A stretch of 41,669 nt of DNA from Brevibacterium sp. p3-SID960. Lineage in GTDB: Bacteria > Actinomycetota > Actinomycetes > Actinomycetales > Brevibacteriaceae. The translations under genes and the position numbers were made by a program. The notes beneath the pieces are model-generated. The model did not search any database. It had not been told where the DNA came from and was given only the letters and a program-made list of their open reading frames with translations. Where the stretch lies: the NCBI RefSeq assembly GCF_025144725.1, contig NZ_JALXKS010000029.1, positions 1-41,669 on the forward strand, written 5' to 3'. Each line of letters starts with the position of its first letter. The first letter of the stretch is position 1. Positions 33,413 to 41,669 of the stretch are shown piece after piece.

Positions 33413-33453
33413 CATCAGCGGGGCAGGGTCGTCAGACCGCTGCCCCGCTGATG
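33413..33453 (-). terminator. terminator of the cold-shock gene
   Basis: Perfect 14-bp stem CATCAGCGGGGCAG / CTGCCCCGCTGATG, with an inner GGTC/GACC stem, starting 9 nt after the csp stop. Confidence 0.85.
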
Positions 33454-33462
33454 TCAGGAGTC

Positions 33463-33666
33463 TCAGAGGACGCGCACCGAGGTGGCCTGCGGGCCCTTCG
33501 GGGTGCTCTCGGAGGTGTACTCCACCGTCTGGTTCTCCTCGAGGCTGCGGTAACCCGAGCCTTCGATGGCGCTGAAGTGCGCGAACACGTCAGCCGAGCC
33601 GTCGGAAGGCTCGATGAAACCGAAGCCCTTTTCAGCGTTGAACCACTTGACGTTGCCTGTAGCCAT
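33463..33666 (-). CDS. cold-shock protein, CspA family
   Basis: 67 residues, AGAGGA before the ATG. Single OB-fold RNA chaperone with RNP1 KGFGFIEP and RNP2 [12 protein letters not shown], start [14 protein letters not shown] and end [10 protein letters not shown]. Binds single-stranded RNA and helps translation, at low temperature or constantly. The gene has a long leader region (see palindrome at 33687) and a strong terminator. Confidence 0.97.
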   Translation of the reverse strand: MATGNVKWFNAEKGFGFIEPSDGSADVFAHFSAIEGSGYRSLEENQTVEYTSESTPKGPQATSVRVL

Positions 33667-33686
33667 TGTTTTTCCTCTTTGTGTAG

Positions 33687-33698
33687 ATATGGCCATAT
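33687..33698. promoter_or_regulatory. 12-bp palindrome in the csp leader
   Basis: ATATGGCCATAT, a perfect palindrome 21 bp before the csp start codon. It could form a small hairpin in the leader or bind a dimeric regulator; no function is proven. Confidence 0.35.
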
Positions 33699-34265
33699 TC
33701 ATGACCTCTTGCTCCATGCCGATAGATGTGACATGGAAATCTGTGGATTGCACAACACGGCAGAGTTCTGCCCGGGTGGATGCAAATGAGATGAACTGAG
33801 AGTGATGCTGTCCGGCTTCCGCGAGTCAGAGACTCTCAACTGTCAGCATGGATGCGAGCGCGTGCAGGTGTGCGGCATGAGAATGCGGCGAAGGTGCCGC
33901 GCGGAGAATGGGGGAGACTGAGATAAACCAACCGAATCGTCAGTGGCACCTCTGCGAGCTGATCGCAGGTGCCGAGATGAACAACAGCAAACCGATTCAT
34001 AATCCTTGACGAAATCGGATGTGCCGCAGCGAATATCCCGAATTCCGGGAGTCATCCGCCTTGGACACATTCAACTGTATCAGCAATTTCGGCTCACGCG
34101 AATTCGCTCGTTGAGGTGGGCGTGAAATCGGGATGAACGATGCACATCTGACCAGGGTCCGGGGCCAGGGTCGAGACCAGTCCTGGGAGCAGTCTCGGGC
34201 GCAGTCCTGGGACTTGCTGTGCTGAGGCGACGCGAGGAATGGAACGCGGCCACCGCCTGGGGCTC
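33699..34265. other. long intergenic region between csp and sigR
   Basis: About 570 bp with no convincing gene. It should contain the csp promoter and long leader, and it holds the 12-bp tandem repeats at 34178-34213. The part from 33900 to 34090 is more AT-rich than average. Confidence 0.5.
34178..34213. repeat. three 12-bp direct repeats upstream of sigR
   Basis: CAGTCCTGGGAG, CAGTCTCGGGCG, CAGTCCTGGGAC, exactly in tandem with period 12, ending 53 bp before the SigR promoter. The middle copy differs at three to four positions. May bind a regulator on one face of the helix, or be chance. Confidence 0.6.
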
Positions 34266-34291
34266 GGAATGATCGCAGGCCCTCATGCGTT
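34266..34291 (+). promoter_or_regulatory. SigR-dependent promoter of sigR (autoregulation)
   Basis: GGAAT (34266-34270), exactly 18 bp, GTT (34289-34291): an exact match to the GGAAT-N18-GTT consensus of the thiol-stress sigma factors SigR/SigH. Transcription should start near 34298, about 55 nt before the ATG at 34352. Confidence 0.85.
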
Positions 34292-34351
34292 GTGACTCAT
34301 GAACAGCCAGCCGCACACAGCCGTTACGACCAGGCAGGAAGGGGCGATGCG

Positions 34352-35152
34352 ATGCCAGTCATAGAAGCGCAGACGCATAAGCGCGTACCATGGACGGTGA
34401 TGACGAAACCTCTTGCTCCAGATGCACCCGAGTCCTCACCGCCGGACGAGAATCTCGACGCCGCCCACGGCAGCGAGAACACCGAGACGCCCGAAGAGCA
34501 GCATGCGCGTTTCGAGCGCGATGCGCTCGAGTACGTCAACCAGCTGTATGCGGCTGCCCTGCGCATGACGCGCAACCCGGCTGATGCCGAGGACCTCGTG
34601 CAGGAAACCTATGTCAAGGCCTACGCGGCATTCCACCAGTACAAGAAGGGCACGAACCTCAAGGCCTGGCTGTACCGGATCCTGACGAACACCTTCATCA
34701 ACTCCTACCGCAAGAAGCAGCGCCAGCCGCAGGAGTCCAGCGGTGAGGGGATCGAGGACTGGCAGATCGCGCGAGCGGCCAGCCACACCTCATCCGGTGG
34801 CCGCTCAGCCGAGCTCGAAGCCCTTGATCACCTGCCGGATTCCGACATCAAGGAAGCGCTTTCGCAGCTGCCCGACGACTTCCGGATGGTCGTGTACTAC
34901 GCCGACGTCGAGGGGCTGCCGTACAAAGAGATCGCCGAGATCATGGACACGCCGATCGGCACCGTGATGTCGCGTCTGCACCGCGGCCGGCGCCAGTTGC
35001 GTGAGATGCTCTCCGACTACGCACGCGAGCGCGGCTTCGGCGTCGAGAAGAACGGCGGCACGGCAGCAGCTGATAAGAAGGCCGCGAAGCAGGCCACGAC
35101 TGCGCAACAGGCCACGACTGCGAAGAAGACGACCGAGGAGGTGTCCTCATGA
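34352..35152 (+). CDS. sigR: RNA polymerase sigma factor SigR (SigH), ECF type
   Basis: 266 residues from the ATG at 34352, which has AGGAAGGGG 7 nt before it; a second in-frame ATG at 34400 would give a 250-residue form. Region 2 (about 60-130): [60 protein letters not shown]. Region 4 (about 175-235): [50 protein letters not shown]. It directs genes for thioredoxin and mycothiol defence under disulfide stress. The Ala/Thr/Lys-rich tail after 240 is unusual and contains a repeated [13 protein letters not shown] unit. Overlaps rsrA by ATGA. Confidence 0.95.
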   Translation: MPVIEAQTHKRVPWTVMTKPLAPDAPESSPPDENLDAAHGSENTETPEEQHARFERDALEYVNQLYAAALRMTRNPADAEDLVQETYVKAYAAFHQYKKGTNLKAWLYRILTNTFINSYRKKQRQPQESSGEGIEDWQIARAASHTSSGGRSAELEALDHLPDSDIKEALSQLPDDFRMVVYYADVEGLPYKEIAEIMDTPIGTVMSRLHRGRRQLREMLSDYARERGFGVEKNGGTAAADKKAAKQATTAQQATTAKKTTEEVSS

Positions 35153-35445
35153 GCGAAGAGCCCCTCAGCCACATCGGCTGCTGCGATGAGCAGAACCGCC
35201 AGAAGAGCCTCATGCGGATCTACAACTACCTCGACGGAGAACTGACGCGCGAGGAGATCGGCGTCATCAAAGACCACCTGGCCAACTGCTCACAGTGTCA
35301 GGACGATTACACCGTCGAGGCGCTGCTCAAGGAGCTCGTGCGACGCTCCTGCTGCCAGGACCAGGCTCCAGCCGGGCTGGCCGAGCGGATCCGGGCACGG
35401 ATCGTCGTCGAGCGCCGCGCCTACGTGCGACGCACATTCGGCTGA
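35149..35445 (+). CDS. rsrA: anti-sigma factor RsrA, zinc-binding
   Basis: 98 residues. Redox-sensitive zinc anti-sigma factor: H43-x3-C47-x2-C50 (HLANCSQC) with C11 or C12 as the fourth zinc ligand, matching the known RsrA set. When disulfide stress oxidises the cysteines, zinc is lost and SigR is freed. Extra cysteines CC near residue 68 are notable. Translationally coupled to sigR. Confidence 0.95.
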   Translation: MSEEPLSHIGCCDEQNRQKSLMRIYNYLDGELTREEIGVIKDHLANCSQCQDDYTVEALLKELVRRSCCQDQAPAGLAERIRARIVVERRAYVRRTFG

Positions 35446-35460
35446 GAGAGACCGCATGCG

Positions 35461-35497
35461 AAAGGCGGGGCGGAGATGTGATCTCCGCCCCGCCTTT
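35461..35497. terminator. bidirectional terminator between rsrA and bL37
   Basis: Perfect 17-bp inverted repeat AAAGGCGGGGCGGAGAT / ATCTCCGCCCCGCCTTT with a GTG loop, ending in TTT on both strands: a textbook two-way intrinsic terminator, 15 nt after rsrA and 17 nt after the bL37 stop. Confidence 0.95.
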
Positions 35498-35514
35498 GCC
35501 AATGTCTGAATAGA

Positions 35515-35592
35515 TCAGGTGTTGGGACGCTTGCCGTGGTTGGCCCCACGCTTCTTGCGATCCTTACGCTTGCGAGCGCGCTTGCTTGCCAT
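35515..35592 (-). CDS. 50S ribosomal protein bL37
   Basis: Only 25 residues, beginning MASKRARKRKDRKKRG and ending ANHGKRPNT. Fourteen of the residues are basic or so. The end ANHGKRPNT and overall length match bL37, the extra large-subunit protein found in mycobacterial ribosome structures and conserved in actinobacteria. GAAGGAG precedes the ATG by a normal distance, and a strong terminator follows. Such a gene is easily missed because of its size. Confidence 0.88.
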   Translation of the reverse strand: MASKRARKRKDRKKRGANHGKRPNT

Positions 35593-35687
35593 CTCGGTTC
35601 ACTCCTTCTTTTGAATCCAGTCCATTTTTCCACACCCGTGCCAGCTGAGCAAAACAGTCCATGCCGTCAGACGGGCGGTGCGGGTGC

Positions 35688-36302
35688 TCAGCGCCCGGCG
35701 AGCACGTCGGGCACGCCGAGCCAGTCGAACCATCCGCGGTGGATGACGAGCCAGGCGAGCAGACCGTAGCCCTCCTGGCTCGGCAGTCCCGTCGACGACG
35801 ACGCGATCTCCCGCTGCCACACGGCATGGCCGCGCAGGGGAGTGAAGGTGTCGACGTAGGGCACACCTCGGCGATGAGCGACATCGGAAAAGCCTGCGTT
35901 GAGATCGGCGATCGACCGGTTCGTCAGCTCCCCGATAGCCGGAGGCGGGCCGACGACGAACGTCGAGACCTCGGCAGCCAGTGCCGCGTCGAGGATATTG
36001 GCGAGGTTGAGCCGCGACCGGGCGGTTGAGAGCCCCGCTTCGATGTCTGCGATGCCCGGGGCGATGACGAGGCGGTTGTCGGTCTCGGAGGAGAACCGGC
36101 GCATCGCCTCTGCGATGCACCGATCGTGCAGGTCAGCTGAGGTCTCATCCGGCGCTGCCAGGGTGTAGAAGTTCGCGCCCGGCAGCGCGGGATGCGTGCG
36201 GACGGCGACACGGCCGACCCATCCGAGACCGCGACCATCACCGTGGCCGGCAACGAGTTCGCTGCCGGCCACGACGATCGAAGTGGACTTCGGGGTGCTC
36301 AC
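35688..36302 (-). CDS. SGNH/GDSL-hydrolase-like protein
   Basis: 204 residues from a GTG 3 nt after the kgd stop. The N-terminal block AGSELVAGHGDGRGLGWVGRV matches block I of the GDSL family (GDSL.AG.GD.RGLGW), and the remaining pattern (LAAPDETSADLHDR, VIAPGIADIEAG, VVGPPPAIG, YVDTFTPL, PSQEGYGLLAWLV) follows the SGNH fold. The usual GDSL reads GSEL, with Glu15 where the nucleophilic serine should be, and the C-terminal D-x-x-H reads PSQEGY without His. It is probably not a normal esterase. Confidence 0.8.
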   Translation of the reverse strand: MSTPKSTSIVVAGSELVAGHGDGRGLGWVGRVAVRTHPALPGANFYTLAAPDETSADLHDRCIAEAMRRFSSETDNRLVIAPGIADIEAGLSTARSRLNLANILDAALAAEVSTFVVGPPPAIGELTNRSIADLNAGFSDVAHRRGVPYVDTFTPLRGHAVWQREIASSSTGLPSQEGYGLLAWLVIHRGWFDWLGVPDVLAGR

Positions 36303-36305
36303 GCT

Positions 36306-41645
<5,340 letters not shown>

Positions 41646-41669
41646 ATAGGCTGGCATCGGAGATAGTCG

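Noticed and set aside
34235..34262. A second GGAAT upstream of sigR as another SigR promoter
   Set aside because: No GTT at 18 bp; only the copy at 34266 fits.
33754..34291. Small open frames between csp and sigR
   Set aside because: No ribosome binding site with recognisable protein sequence on either strand.

Overview
The window is high-GC bacterial chromosome, and the gene content points to an actinobacterium. It holds an RsrA-type zinc anti-sigma factor with its SigR sigma factor, a fused Kgd/OdhA 2-oxoglutarate enzyme, GuaB1, the tiny actinobacterial ribosomal protein bL37, and many genes whose start codon lies 6-7 nt after a TANNNT box, as expected of leaderless mRNAs. A Micrococcales member, perhaps near Brevibacterium, is my best guess; the genus is inference only.

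Layout. 1-766: right-hand part of an IS3-family insertion sequence (orfA whole, orfB cut by the window edge). 863-5797: YtoQ, then the DNA end-joining genes ku (-) and ligD (+) head to head with about 30 bp between starts, with a DUF429 gene directly behind ligD. 6083-7566: a lipoprotein and a PKD-domain secreted protein of unknown role in more AT-rich DNA. 7737-12579: acyltransferase, relic of a VOC protein, HerA-like ATPase, FitAB-type toxin-antitoxin pair with a double-palindrome operator, a frameshifted diacylglycerol-kinase-family gene and DUF488. 12640-17516: a tightly coupled three-gene operon (GT2 glycosyltransferase, acyl-CoA-dehydrogenase-like protein, PIG-L deacetylase fused to a methyltransferase), divergent from a WcbI-like gene that converges on a MobA-like gene. 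This is the best candidate here for an undescribed pathway, probably modification of a glycan or glycolipid.

17695-26056: BCCT transporter, RDD membrane protein, YdeI/OmdA protein, MgtC, DJ-1/PfpI, an LPxTG-anchored VWA adhesin, an alpha/beta hydrolase and a CPBP protease. 26190-26346: a complete initiator tRNA unit with promoter and terminator. 26618-32732: MFS transporter, then on the minus strand doxX-aroA-rsgA and hisN-aminotransferase. 32876-33338: relic of a fatty-acid desaturase. 33463-35592: cold-shock protein, the autoregulated sigR-rsrA unit, and bL37. 35688-41645: SGNH-like protein behind kgd, and divergent guaB1.

Together these are mainly housekeeping (shikimate pathway, translation, TCA cycle, purine salvage) and stress functions (thiol-oxidative stress, double-strand break repair, osmolyte uptake), mixed with decaying genes (desaturase, VOC, lipid kinase) and one IS. 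No CRISPR array, prophage or integrase was seen.
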